Origin: Aulostomus chinensis
Lineage: Eukaryota; Chordata; Actinopteri; Syngnathiformes; Aulostomidae
NCBI GenBank assembly: GCA_037954235.1
Contig: JBBMOA010000020.1
Location: 11,441,177 to 11,505,176, forward strand
Direction: 5' to 3'
Length of the DNA stretch: 64,000 nucleotides
Position 1 is the first letter of the stretch; each line of letters opens with the position of its first letter. Made by a program: the position numbers and the translations under genes. This document shows, piece after piece, positions 46,312 to 58,130 of this stretch. Under the pieces are notes generated by a model. The model had not been told where the DNA came from. It saw only the letters and a program-made list of their open reading frames with translations, and searched no databases.

Positions 46312-46585
46312 TTGGGCCGGCATGGTTCAGAGGTAGAGTGACCGTCTAGCAACCGAAGGGTTGCTGGTTCGAGCCTCACTTCCCCATGACTAGGTTGAAG
46401 TATCCTTGAGGAAGATACTGAGCCCTAACTTACTCCTGGTGGCCCTGCGATGAACTGGTGACTCATCCAGGGTGAAACCTGCCTCTCACACAATGTCAGC
46501 TGGGATAGGCTGCAGCCCCCCCCCCCCCCCCCCCTCGTGACCCTCAATGGATAAGCGGTGTAGAAAATGGATGGATGGATGGATG
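46312..46585 (+). mobile_element. SINE, type B (head 2 + tail 1)
   Basis: The A box TGGTTCAGAGG at 46323-46333 and the B box GGTTCGAGCCT at 46366-46376, 43 nt apart, match the pol III consensus. The body (TTGAGGAAGATACTGAGCCC, ACTTACTCCTGG) is shared with the tail-2 SINEs. From GGCCCTGCGATGAACTGGTG onward it is shared with type A SINEs, ending in a C19 run (46516-46534) and (GGAT)n. Plus-strand sister of 8326-8575. Confidence 0.9.
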
Positions 46586-47129
46586 TCTCCCATCACCAAT
46601 ATAGCTAATAAAGAGTTGAGATCATGTTTTGCAAACCAGGCGTGGCTCTGATTTCCCCTGTGACGTTGATACAAGTAGTTCCATATCTTTGATTAATTGA
46701 TTCCCTAAAAGGTTGTGAAGATTTTAATCATTTTGAGAATCAGCGACTATGCAGATTGTAATAAATCAAGTTAATCTCAATTCCAATACCCACCTTGCAA
46801 CCTTACAATACAGCAGATGGTCTGCACCACTTCTTTATTCAGCCTGAGTGAAAACCCAACACTTGCAGTTTAACGTGTTATGAATCTAAAATCTGATCCA
46901 GGATGATTGTTAAGTTTCACTCATTTGGTGCTTCAGCTTTTCTTCCTGACAAATAGAGCTCATAAGCTTTCCTTTAGAAACACTCACTCAGTGTCTCAAT
47001 CTAAAAAGGTCAGAGAAGACAAAAAGGTCATGAGTCATCGACCTGCCTCCGTACGTCTGAAAACAGCACAGACAGTGTTGAAAACAACAATGATGATAAT
47101 GTCACAGCTGACTGATAAAAGTTCTCCTC

Positions 47130-47131
<2 letters not shown>

Positions 47132-47195
<64 letters not shown>
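47132..47195. repeat. (TG)n microsatellite
   Basis: About 32 TG units. The 46.6-47.1 kb stretch before it contains no recognisable gene or repeat. Confidence 0.97.
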
Positions 47196-47196
<1 letters not shown>

Positions 47197-48290
47197 AGGC
47201 AGGTGCTTCTCTTCAAGCATGTGTGACAGCATTGATTACAGGTGACTTTTCAATCTGTAAACATGAGTCATTTCCTGACTTCCAGCCTATGAGATGAAGC
47301 TGTGCAATTAAGTAAAGCCGAAAAGGTCTTGTGACTCATTTTTTTCTCCGTAATCATGCATTAATTTTGTGTGTGCGCACGTGTGTGTGCTTCCACGCGA
47401 GCGTGTGTGCATGTATGTACTGTAGCCATTCCTCCACATGATGGTGCTGTAGCATTAGCTTTAGCTGGATGCTAAACGACACCTCTGAGGTATCCATACA
47501 CACATGCACAGACGTTTCTTTTTAAACATATAGCTTTGTGCTTTTCCATATCGTCCTTGATCTCTCAGACTAACTTTAAATCCAAGCCTGAATCCTCAAA
47601 CTGCACTTTGACAGCAGGCGGTCTTTAAATTCAATCAAGTCCTTTTACATACACAATCTCTTTCCTTTCCTTTTTCTTGCAAAAACACCTAACCCTGGTT
47701 GAGAGACATATAACGGATCTCTATCTAAACTAAATTGCGGTTACTGCTGATACACACCTCGTTGTGGGAAAAAAAAACACCAACATGTAGTAAATACAAG
47801 AAATACAATACAATGAAAAAAGACAAGTCTTTGCTGAGTCGGTTTCAAATCAATGACCTTTTCTGCTGCAACGTTTACTCAGCCAAATTAAAATGATTGA
47901 CGTGTGATCTGAAGCACCAGTGTGAATGACTGAATAAGCAGGTCTCCGGAGGAGGACTGCTGAGTCTGATCATGTGCAGCCTTTACACCCAGCGCTTTAT
48001 AGCCGTGTGACTGATGACTTGTCCACCAGTGCTCTCCAATCAGGAAACCTTGTATTGAAGCGTAAACGGATGGACTTTGCACCTGCGTTACGCAAAACCT
48101 GAGGAGATGTCAATTTACTCAGGCTACTGATTTAAATATGATGATTTTAACCACTGATGGTTTCAATTCATTACCTGTGTATTCTTTCTCACAAAGTTAC
48201 AGAGCCCCAGAAAGGCCACAGGGGTGAGAGAAGAAAAAAAAATGCTTGCAGCCAGAAGATATTATTTATACCCAGAATTTGATTAATTCA
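47196..48290. other. Unannotated non-coding DNA
   Basis: No gene recognised. A short TG/CG-mixed run lies near 47370-47415. Confidence 0.4.
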
Positions 48291-48292
48291 TG

Positions 48293-48410
48293 GTCAATTT
48301 AGAGTATCAATCAGCCTCGTCCCCTCTTGATGTCTTTGGACTGTGGGAGGAAGCTGGAGTACCAGAGAGAACCCACGCAGGAACAGGGAGAACATGCAGA
48401 CGCCACACAC
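48293..48410 (-). mobile_element. SINE, type A, central fragment
   Basis: This is the complement of the type A body: GGTCAATTTAGAG, CAGCCTCGTCCCCTCTTGAT, GTCTTTGGACTGTGGGAGG, GGAGTACCAGAGAGAACCC, AACATGCAGACGCCACAC. Head and tail are both missing. Confidence 0.85.
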
Positions 48411-48599
48411 TTAAATTATGGTAATGTATAATAACTTGCTCCCATATTTTGATTAATTTGTGGCAATGAGATGTAACGTCTTCCCAGAAACGAATCAGAT
48501 TTGTAGGAATAAATCATATCTGATGGCCACAAAATTTTAATATGCTCACTTTTATACTCCTATTTATGTACATACCTTTAGTAATATTTTTGTTGAGTG

Positions 48600-48740
48600 T
48601 ATATCAATATATATTTCCATTGTAACATGTTTATTTTATATATATCTTTTCTTCCTTCTTTGTTATCATGTACTTGCATGGGAACACTTGGAACACAAAC
48701 ATTTCCTCCTGGTAATCAATAAAGTATTTCTGATTCTTTG
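48600..48740 (+). mobile_element. LINE 3' UTR end
   Basis: The stretch ends ACATTTCCTCCTGGTAATCA then ATAAAGTATTTCTGATTCT. It corresponds to the widespread fish LINE 3' end with AATAAA (48718-48723) followed by a TGATTC-type tail. The AT-rich part before it is compatible with the 3' UTR. No coding part remains. Confidence 0.65.
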
Positions 48741-49782
48741 TGACTCTGGGACTCAGTACCAAAGTATCACTTTATCTTCAGTCATTGTTTGCTATCAAGT
48801 TGTAATAGAATTGCGTTGTTATGTGTACACAATACAACACAATTCCTACGTGTATTGCTTTTTTTCTTGTCTTGCAGAGATGTTTCACTTGTTCCGGTAT
48901 TAAGATGTTTGTTTCTGAGATTCTCAGCCTCCCAATACAACTGGGGTGGATTGAATTGTATTTGTTGAGCTCACAACATTCAAGTATTGTGTTTCCTGAC
49001 ATCCATGATAATCCTTTCTTCTTCTTCTTTTTTTATATAGCAAAGAAATAGTCATTAAGAAACACTTCTGAGTCTCTTTGTCTGGCTCTCGCACTACTTT
49101 TGGTCACTGAGGTGAGCATTACAATAACTCAGTGCTCTTTCTCTGGGAATTTAACACTACATTGTAAACCACAGCCCTTACCCGGGCTTAACACGTAACC
49201 GAAAACAATACTTAACTCTCTGGTTTGTGGGCACAGGCTTTCTGCCCCTAAATGGCAGGCAAATCCCCGTATTATGACTGTGTGGGCAGTGTGATTACTT
49301 CCACTGCATAAACACCACCAATAAATGAACATGTCAGTTTCCAGCTAATTCGGGTTTATATAGAAGAAAATAAGAATCCCAGTCTAGCTGACAATGTAGG
49401 ATGTTAAATTTGGGAAATCTATTTGAAGCCAGCGATGAATCACACAATCTAGAGTGAATCTCCACCTGCTGGATAAACTGGAGAAAGGTTTTCCTCATCT
49501 GTCAAGACATATTCCCACTGCACAGAATTCATCAGTTGTGATAAAATCATCGGGTATCAAAGCCATTTTATTTTTCTTATCACTTAAATGGAAAGGTCTC
49601 AAGCCGAGCTGGTTGTGTTGGAGAAAGAGAAGAGGATGTTACAGGTGAGTAGTGGAGCACAGTCGAGGGATAAACCTGAGTAACATGACTACCTCCTAAG
49701 AAAGAGGCTGGGAGATATTGGATTACACTGCTCAGGGTGTGTCCGGGAGGTTTTACTCTGCACCGATGCTATGCCACCTTGG

Positions 49783-49784
<2 letters not shown>
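48741..49784. other. Unannotated non-coding DNA
   Basis: No gene or transposon recognised. T-rich run near 49018-49035. Confidence 0.4.

Positions 49785-49847
<63 letters not shown>
49785..49847. repeat. (TG)n microsatellite
   Basis: About 31 TG units. It lies about 600 bp before the CpG-rich block. Confidence 0.97.
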
Positions 49848-49848
<1 letters not shown>

Positions 49849-50479
49849 GGTCCGCGCGGTCAGCCTCTAGTGTATCAGCCAGACTGCACTACAACAACCT
49901 GACACTTGTGTGCGCACTGCAGCTTCTACTCCTCTCGACTCCCGCGTCAGGGGTCGGCATCACCAAATAGTCAAGGTAGCCAGCGAGAGCGAGACAAAAA
50001 CAGGAAGTGGAACGTTTGTGCCTTCAAAACAAAGGAATCAAGAATTAAACACCAAGCAAAGAGCACGCGGAGTAGTCAGTACATCTAAAAGTACAATAAA
50101 TGGAGATAAAGATCCGATTTTTGCAGAAAAACATACAATCAAAATAGAAAAAGTCAACTACAAATAACAATAAACGAAGACCAATTTTTTTTTCAAGTTT
50201 CAGTAACTACTACTGATACTGATGATAATATATCAAAAAATCTTGTGGGGCTAAGAGGACATTTCTTGGTAGCCTAAATGTAAGATTATAGATAGCATTT
50301 ATCATTAGTTTTTTTTCTGTTGTCAATTTTACGAAATGATATTTACACAAGTCTAAAATAACGTATTAAGCCTATTGAGATTGCTGTACATAATGAATGC
50401 AACGTTTTATATGAAACATTTGTAACAATAACAGCGGCGAAAACTTTTATTTTGAAAGTCTAAAAGTGGATGGACAGTT

Positions 50480-51470
50480 TCCTTCTCCCTTCGTGTGTTT
50501 GACACCGGCCGTCCAGCACATCTCCACAGCACAGCACAGCCTTGCTTGTCGTACTCCAGACCCCAGCTTCCCCAGTTCCTGTTTCCGCCGCAGCCTTCCA
50601 CTCAATATTTTGGAGCAACAACTATCGGCTGCTACCACGTCAGACCCAACCTCCACAGCCCCGGTCGGATGCCGCTGGAAGCCGGTGTACCCCTTCAAGG
50701 TAGGCGACAATAACCTGACTACATGGCGGAAATGTAGCAGATACGGAGGCAACGCTCAGCCCCGAGACATCCACGCTACATCCCGGCCTGTTGACTGCGT
50801 TACTGCTGAGATCACGGTGACCATACAGCGGCAGGGCAGGATTCTTTTGACCGTTATATGAACGTCTTTACCCGCGTGTATACGCGCTGCTTTAAAGGGG
50901 TGTTTCGGTGATACTTACGGCACATTAACACCAATCCCTTTGTTGCATATTCCGGTCAGGAACACCAAATGTGTGTGTTGTATTCACAGCCGGGGTAGTT
51001 AGCCTGAAAACCCGCGGCATTACCTGGACGGAAAAGTGTTTTCATTGTGTTGAATGGCAGTGTTGTTATAAGGCGCGAGCCGTGCTAGAAGCTAGAAGCT
51101 AGCTGTCTGTCTGTCGGTGTGTTTGTTTGCTCCGTTCGCCGCTGGCATGTAGGAGTTCTCACCGTGAAATGAGAGGGAAATTCATCTGACCTCACGCACA
51201 GAAATAAAGACTTGACATTGAGGTGGTGTTTCACTAGTGTGTACATCCTTCAGCGTCTTGACTTCATTGTGTTGTGTGCGCGCGCGCGCGCGCGTGTGTG
51301 TGTGTGTGAGAGAGAGAGTGTCTGTACGCGCACACAGCGAGCAGACAAAGCAGCTGCATGTGTTTCAGCCTCACTGCACCGCCGTCGGTGTAAGGAATGG
51401 TATTGTAATAACCACGTCCTCAGCCGGGCGTGCGTTTGTTTTCGGTACCGGGAGGTGGGGGTTGTTGTGC
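50480..51470. promoter_or_regulatory. CpG-rich block, putative promoter/first exon
   Basis: CpG dinucleotides are clearly commoner here than elsewhere in the window, even without the CG array at 51277. Examples are CCGGCCGTCC, CCGCCGCAGCC, CCCGGTCGGATGCCG, CGCGTGTATACGCGC, CCCGCGGC and GGCGCGAGCCG. Plus-strand frames from 50466 and 50495 reach a donor-like CAAG|GTAGGC at 50699-50704. Neither predicted peptide is recognisable, so direction and coding status are open. It could be a transcription start with a 5' UTR exon, or an unmethylated regulatory region. Confidence 0.45.
51277..51320. repeat. (GC)n(GT)n(GA)n compound array
   Basis: About nine CG units, then about eight GT units, then five GA units, with no interruption. 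The alternating purine-pyrimidine part is a strong Z-DNA candidate and lies inside the CpG-rich block. Confidence 0.93.
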
Positions 51471-51675
51471 AATAAAGCCTCTGATACGGGAGAATGATGG
51501 AAAAGGGTTCGCTGTGTGTCATCACACTGGGGCAGTCAGAGGGAGCCTGCTGGGTGGCTTCTTGAACCCCATCCTCTCTACACAAACGCACTCACACAAA
51601 CAGGACGTTACAGATGGAAGCACCTGTATACACACGCACACACACAAGTTCTGTTTAGACCTAGTCAGGCTAAAG

Positions 51676-52043
51676 CATGGGACCCCAAACTTTTTCCCTT
51701 GGAGGGCCCAAACAGACATTGAAGGTGGACTGAGGGCTTCAAATATCAAATTTGATTTTACTTTTTTTTTACTAGTGATCACATTCCAGGTCAACTGCCT
51801 CCTGATCAAACAAGAAAATATCAATGAGTAACTAAGAAGGCTACATGTCTTAAAGAGTGGTTTTACCTCACAATAAAAATGACATACACAGTTACGTAAA
51901 GTGTTATATAGTTATTTAACAAATTGAATTTTTTATAAATTCGATTTTTATGTTTTTGTTATTTTATTATATTCTATCTGGTTCCCAAATCTAAGCATGT
52001 GGCGGGCAAAACTTGGCCAGCATGCCTCACTTTGGGCATCCTG
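51676..52043. mobile_element. Non-autonomous hAT element (368 bp)
   Basis: The left end is CATGGGACCCCAAACTTTTT, then CCCTTGGAGGGCCCAAACAG. The right end in reverse is CAGGATGCCCAAAGTGAGGC, with GCGGGCAAAACTTGGCCAG just inside. These are the usual CAGGGGTCCCCAAACTTTTT-type hAT ends with some decay. The flanks GGCTAAAG (51668-51675) and GGTTACAG (52044-52051) agree at six of eight positions, as expected of an aged 8-bp duplication. Confidence 0.78.
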
Positions 52044-52051
52044 GGTTACAG

Positions 52052-55000
52052 AGCTTTCTTCCTAGGGGGACACTTGTAGGAACGAGTGTCAAAGTGCCAC
52101 CTTGTGAGAACGTATGACTCTCTCTTAAAAGGAGGGCTGTAATATTGTCAGGATTTCAACAAATGAAATCTAAGTGCACAGACTGCTTCTAACATGACCG
52201 ATTCGAGGGAAAACACAGGCTGTTTCTTATTACGTTCTCATGAAATCGATCGGCGGCACAAGCGAGGTGTTGCTTTTTTGTTGTTGTTGCGCGTGTGGCT
52301 GGAATGTATCAAAGGCCCTGTCCATTTCTGCAGCCAATATTACAAGACACATTTCAAGTCTGCACTACATACGGATATTTTTTACTTTGACAGCATATCG
52401 TCTGACAACAAATCATTAGGATGTGTGTGTTGTAGAGTGCAACAATTATCCCAAGGTTTCGATCCCCCTCTGCAGCCAATGCCCATTGTGTTGTCGTTGG
52501 AATTGTGGGTCGCTGACAAGGGGGAACCTCAACACGGAACATCTAATGCATGATTAATGTTATCTAATAAAGTCGGTCCTGGTAACTGGAAGTAGATTGA
52601 TTGAGTTAGCAGCCCTAATCCATTCATGAATAAGTAAAGAGTCGTATATATTGCGGTGACAGCAGTCTGTGTTAAGAGAAGTGTGTCTGATTTCAGTTTG
52701 AGGATTAACTCTTTTTTTTTTTTTTTTCTTTTTCCAAAAGTGCTGTTGAAGGAACCGTAATAATTCCCATTTTTTGTTTTCCAGAATTTGGTGTCGGTGT
52801 GACCCTTTTTTAGTTTGAGTTTTGCGCCTTAAAGAGAAGAAGTTTTGGGCCCATAAAGTAAAGTGACTCATGCTCTGCAAGAGTTTGCTTTGATCTGGAA
52901 TTTGCCATTTTTAAATTTAATAGGCGTACATCTATATCAGCAAATAATTACGTGGAAGCAGAGCACTTCATTCAAGTTGAGTATGATAACGTGCTTAAAT
53001 ATAGCTAACCCTCCAAAAGTACTGCAGATTTGAAAGGATTTTTTTTATTTTTTTTTCAGTAGACCTCTAACATTGTGTTTTTGTGCTTGTGGGGTTGATG
53101 TTGTGTAACAGATGATGCTGCTTTCTAGAGATGTGCTCTTCCTCCCCTCCCCTCCTTCCTCTGCCCTCTGTGCCGCCGCCCTCCGTGACTTACGCCCCTG
53201 TCTGTCTTCATTTTTGACTAATGACTTCATTAAACATATTAGTGTTGCTCCGCTAAAGAGGTTAGATGCGGCGCGATGAGCAAAAAAAAAAAAAAAAAAA
53301 AAAAACGGGCGGTGACTCATTTCATAGTTTCGTCTGTATTTAACACTGCACATTAGTCACATGGCATTCAGCTCTGCACAACACGCCACTGCCAAGAGGA
53401 GTTTTTATTTGAAATAGCAGTCGGATTTGTTTTTTCGTTTCAATTGCGTCTGCAGTACCAGCCTGTCACCTGCACAGCAGGCGCCTCTGTTTGCATGAAA
53501 AGCCATTCTAATTTCAAGCATCACAGTGTTTTGGCTCAGTGTACAGTGTGTGTATAATGCTTGATATTGGCTTCAGTGTGCTGTGTGTACATCCCCTTTT
53601 TGCACTCCTGTTGTCCCAGATATATTCTTTTTTTTTTTTTTTTTTTCTGAAAACATCAGGCGGATGAGAAGAGAAGGCTGAATAGAGCTATGGAGGAAAC
53701 AAACAACACATTTTGAAGACATGTTCCCAGTTTGGGGGCCTCGTGCTATAAAAACAAAGAAGAGAAGAAGAGCCTGTGCAAGATGCAAGCAATTCTTGTA
53801 GCAAGTTGCTGTAACAATGCTACCAAAACAGGGAGGCTCATCCGGCTACATTGTTTTGTGGGTATTGTTAATCTCTGTGCAGGGCATTTCTGCTGCCCAA
53901 CTCTTGACTGTAAATAGAGCTGAAGCTGTTGAGGAGATGTTTCTGATTTGGAGTGGAAACACTAACAATTATATTTGGATACAAGGACACAGCCTTACAA
54001 ATGTACTTACTTACTGGCCTTTATGCCCACTGGCTGTGCTATTTCTCTCTTATTATTAAAGACTTTGTTTATCAAGACAGAAATATAAAAAAAAATATCC
54101 ATCCCTGAACAGAACCACATTTGGTTCAATGAAAAATCTCTTTGAGCAAGCATCTTTTTTTTGTTTTTTTTTTAAGCTGGTGCTTGGTGTCCGTTTTCTT
54201 TCTTGCCTACCCTCCAGGGCTTTTAAAGGCACAATAAAGAAAAGAGAAAGTAAACCTCTTAAGATGGTAATGACGTAGTGGCGACTATCGGTGATGCATC
54301 GTGCATTAGAGTATGGATTGTGAAAGGAACCAAAATTGTGCCATCTGCATACCTGCAGCTTCTGTTTCTTGTAAGGTTGCAGAAACCCTTCTTTCCAAAG
54401 GGCCAAATCTATAAGAAAAAAAGCCATCTGCCATCACTCTTTTCCTGCTCTCATCCTGCCAGAGGTCCATTATTATCTGTATTGTAAGACAGAGTGTCTG
54501 TCTAGTGATTGCGAGAGCCAATCACAGGGCGAGCGTGGGGCAGGTTTCCATGGAGAAAAGCGGGCTGGTCAGAGAGGCTGCTGAAGCTCCGCTTGAGCAG
54601 ACTAGCCTGATCCAGGCTGATAGCGTACTGTGTATAGAGAAAAGGCCTCGGTAGGGCTTCCCTTCTGTCTGCCTGTCGGAATGTTCTGCCGCTTGTCTAC
54701 CAGTCGCACTCCGCTGAATGTCTGAAGGCGGGGTGGAAACAGCGCAGTCAAATGGGCACACCAAGAGTCCGTTATTCCCTCAGTCTTGGTGGGCTATGTG
54801 GGAAATGTTTTAATGTGGGTGGAGAGTTGATTGTGCCCTGGCCTGTCAGAGAACTTCACCACTTTCGCACAGATTCTGCAATGAAGTCATAAAATGACCC
54901 CAGTATCAGGACACTTTGCTTGTTTACATGGAACCAAACAATGGCATTTCAACACAATGTCCACATTTAGAGAGAGCTGTTGCACCATTCCAGCTGTCCT

Positions 55001-56773
55001 TTGTACACAGATGTTGATTCGGTGCTGTCCGCTCAGCGCCGGAACGTTCTGCCCCCTCCCATTCCATATCTGTGCTTTTTTTTTTTTTTTTTCCTCCAGA
55101 TGGCACGTGGCGTAATATTCCTTAAACAGAGTGCGTACAAGGGCTTCACCTCCAAAAGTGTGCTGCCCCAGCTCTGTTTGACCCTGCAGGGATCAAGGGC
55201 CCAGCCTGCTGTGTCATCAGAGAGGATGTGTTTCTGTGAACCTGCAGTCTTGTTTCTAGAGGAGTCTGTGCTGCAGCCTCAGCTGGGATGTGGATCTTAC
55301 AACATTTCTTCTCCAGCTGTCTAGAAATAGGCTTGTAACTATCCACATGCAAATACTCTTCTTCCCCTTTTTGTCTTTTTTCAGTTGGCTGCAAATAACT
55401 GTCTTGTTTCACATCAAGTACGATATACACAGCTACTTGTAAAGCCACAAATAGGTTCATGGGTCATCTGGGTTTTTTTTCTGAATATTTAGCAGCAGGT
55501 CAGTTAGAATGTGAAGTTTGTGGCACCTCCTCTGCATGAGGAACTAAATTCACGTGGGTATGACACACTCTCAGAATTTTTAGCTCATCATAAGTTGCCG
55601 AGGGACTCATTGTGGGACACAAACAGCCCCCCCCCCCTTCGCTGCCACCCACCTACCCACGAAATCCCCTGATGCTCAGTGCCAAAGGCCCATGAAACAG
55701 CCTGGTCAGCCCGTCTCCACCTCAGGCCCAGTCAGACATACAGCTAAATGTTGCCTGACAGGATACTACTGTGTTACTTAAAAGCAGATCTACCTACTTC
55801 AGTCTCATGTGGCCTCTTTCCAGCACAGGAGCCTCCTGAAAGTACAAACCCACACTAATGGCACCCACGAATGGGTGGGACATAGATTTGGAGTGCAGAG
55901 GAGGCAGATGGGAATGGAGGGAAAATTAGGAAAGAAGAGAGATGTAGTAATTGGGACAGCTGCACAGCTTGAGGCACAAGCAGTCAGATCACCCAGCTCA
56001 CTCCAGGCCCCACTCTCCCCCACTCCAACCCCCACCCTCCCCCTAAAAATAAAAATGAAGCCAGAGACCCAGATGCTGGCCATTAGGATCACGGTGACAA
56101 TAGCCCAAATTCAATCTGCGGCCAGAACACAGAAGGCGCACAGAACGCCATGAAGACACAAACAGAACAACAGAACAAGAGTGTGAGCTCACATGACAGA
56201 ATGGGTTCATTTCACACACTTGGGTAGAAAGGTTGTGTGACAGGCTTGCCTCTGCATGGGGGGTGGGTGAATATTATACGGTTTTCAACAGGAAGCCTAA
56301 ATCCTCTCCACCAATGTAAAGTATTGGTGAATGGCCTGCATTGAGCAGTGATATCTGATCCAGTATTTGATGGGCTGCATGCAGCAGCCACCACACAGGT
56401 CCAGGGAGGGTTCAACTCCAGGCTCCAGGAAAGAGGAAAGTGGGACCTGGACCACAATGAAAGGCCCATTATCTTTCTTCAAGGCGGGGGGCTATTTGTG
56501 TCACTTGTGCCTGTCCAGCTTTTCTAGGGGGTTTGTTCATAGTAGTGGGGAGAGTATTTGTGGTGCTATTGATCCCCAAGGGGAAAATTCATCTTTGTGA
56601 CCTCTATTGAGAGGTCAGGATTTGGGGTCAGCTCTGCTTTATAGCCGCCCTCATTGCTGGGGGTGCCTCAGTGTTACAGTTAAAGCCAAGCTCCCCTGAT
56701 GTCTGCCAAGTTCACACGAGGTGAAGTGGTTAATGTGCCCGTGTCCATCTCCATATCTGCCAAAGAGTTCATT

Positions 56774-56777
<4 letters not shown>
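52052..56777. other. Non-coding DNA downstream of the CpG-rich block
   Basis: No recognisable gene or full transposon. Poly-T or poly-A tracts occur at about 52710-52729, 53282-53305 (A24), 53628-53646 and 55076-55092. The patch 53150-53360 is CpG-richer and motif-dense. A TTGATCCCCAAGGGGAAAAT word near 56569 resembles a LINE 3' end in reverse but is isolated. A polypyrimidine tract followed by CAG at 55076-55100 looks like a splice acceptor, but no convincing frame follows. Confidence 0.35.
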
Positions 56778-56812
<35 letters not shown>

Positions 56813-57077
56813 CTTGTACTTGCTACTTATTGAGGACTAGAATACGTATTTAACCAACAGAGTGAGGACATTTTTGGAAAGTGAGGACATTTTAGCCAGT
56901 CCTCACATCTTCAAAGGGTAGTTTGAAGGTCAAGACTTGGTTTTGGGGTTGAGGTTAGACTTAGGTTGTGGTTAGGTTTAGGGTCAAGGTTAGGGTCAGG
57001 CAGTCAGTTGAGATGGTTAGGGTTCGGGTGAAGGGAATGTATTATGTCAATAAAAGTCCTCACAAAGATATAAGTAC

Positions 57078-57117
<40 letters not shown>
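56778..57117. mobile_element. Palindrome-ended repeat flanked by two TG arrays
   Basis: TG arrays at 56778-56811 and 57081-57117 enclose about 270 bp whose ends are inverted: CTTGTACTTGCTACTTATTG then AGGAC at the left, and GTCCTCACAAAGATATAAGT then ACAAG at the right. Inside are repeated GTGAGGACATTTT and TTAGGGTTAGG-like words. This layout is a recurrent fish repeat and resembles a MITE that targets or generates TG arrays. No coding capacity. Confidence 0.75.
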
Positions 57118-57118
<1 letters not shown>

Positions 57119-57300
57119 TTATGTGCAGTTTACTGATGGCTGGCGGTGTAGGGCGGCAGGTGAGGCGATTGTAAAGGATCGTAGAGGATTGGCCTGATTG
57201 GATTTCTGTGGCAGGAGTCCTGTCACCTTAGCCGGCCTCCAAAAGACAGTACAGTAGCAATCAGAGGGCATCAACACTGAAAATGTACAACCATTTTTGT

Positions 57301-57303
<3 letters not shown>

Positions 57304-57364
<61 letters not shown>
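57304..57364. repeat. (CA)n microsatellite
   Basis: About 30 CA units. It lies 190 bp beyond a TG array (57081-57117), so the two are complementary in inverted orientation and could pair. Confidence 0.97.
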
Positions 57365-57366
<2 letters not shown>

Positions 57367-58130
57367 ACTGAACCGGAGTTTATGAATGGCTTGCTGCTTT
57401 GTAAATGTCTTTTTTCAGGAACAACTCCAAGATGGTTAGCAGTTTCACCTTGCATCTGTAGAACAGTTTAATTGCTTGATGGTATATTTGTAACCGCCCT
57501 AGCTGTTACATTTTAGCGTCCCATCACCTACCCCATCAAAATAAAAAAAGGTATTGTTTTTGAACACTTAACGTGATCGATAATTACAAGCAGAAACCAA
57601 TTGTTTACCAAGCTTTTATTTCTGTTATCAGTAGCCTTAAAAGAGCAGAATGCAATTGATTAAATCTCTCACTCTCTCACTCGCTTGCTCTCTCTCTCTC
57701 TATATATATATACCTAAAACACTTTGCTCTATTGAGGTTGTCAGGCCTTTCTTCAGGGGTTGTTGAAAAGCACTCTGGGAAATATAGGAAATCACTAACT
57801 GAACTTGAATTAGACGAGGAAGTCCCAAGGAAAGTGGCTACGATAAAACAGAAATGATAACAATCATAGAATAACTCACTGAAAGCATTGTGCAACACAC
57901 ACTGATGATTTTCAGCCGTGTGTGATACCCGTATTGTCCTTTTCCTTAGGGCTGTTGGGGATTACTTTATATAGAATATCAGGAGCAGGGATCAGAGTGG
58001 CGTTTTATAAAGAATGAGAGGAATTTTAGCCAGACACATGTGAAATGTCAGATAAGATTGCTGTTGAAATACTTTTGTTTGCAATTATGAGGAGGCGTTC
58101 CTGAATACATGTGGTCTAAACTGGATGTTC
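57365..58130. other. Unannotated non-coding DNA
   Basis: A CT-rich patch with short TA run at 57666-57712. No gene recognised. Confidence 0.4.

Noticed and set aside
50466..50861. 131-codon frame as a definite coding exon
   Set aside because: Several frames are open because of GC content. None is recognisable, so only a promoter/exon region is claimed.
55076..55330. Poly-T plus CCTCCAG followed by ATGGCACGTGGCG as a splice acceptor and exon
   Set aside because: The polypyrimidine tract is mononucleotide, the following frame has no recognisable features, and no donor stands out.
56540..56620. TTGATCCCCAAGGGGAAAAT as a LINE 3' end
   Set aside because: Only about 20 bases match. No tail repeat or upstream similarity.
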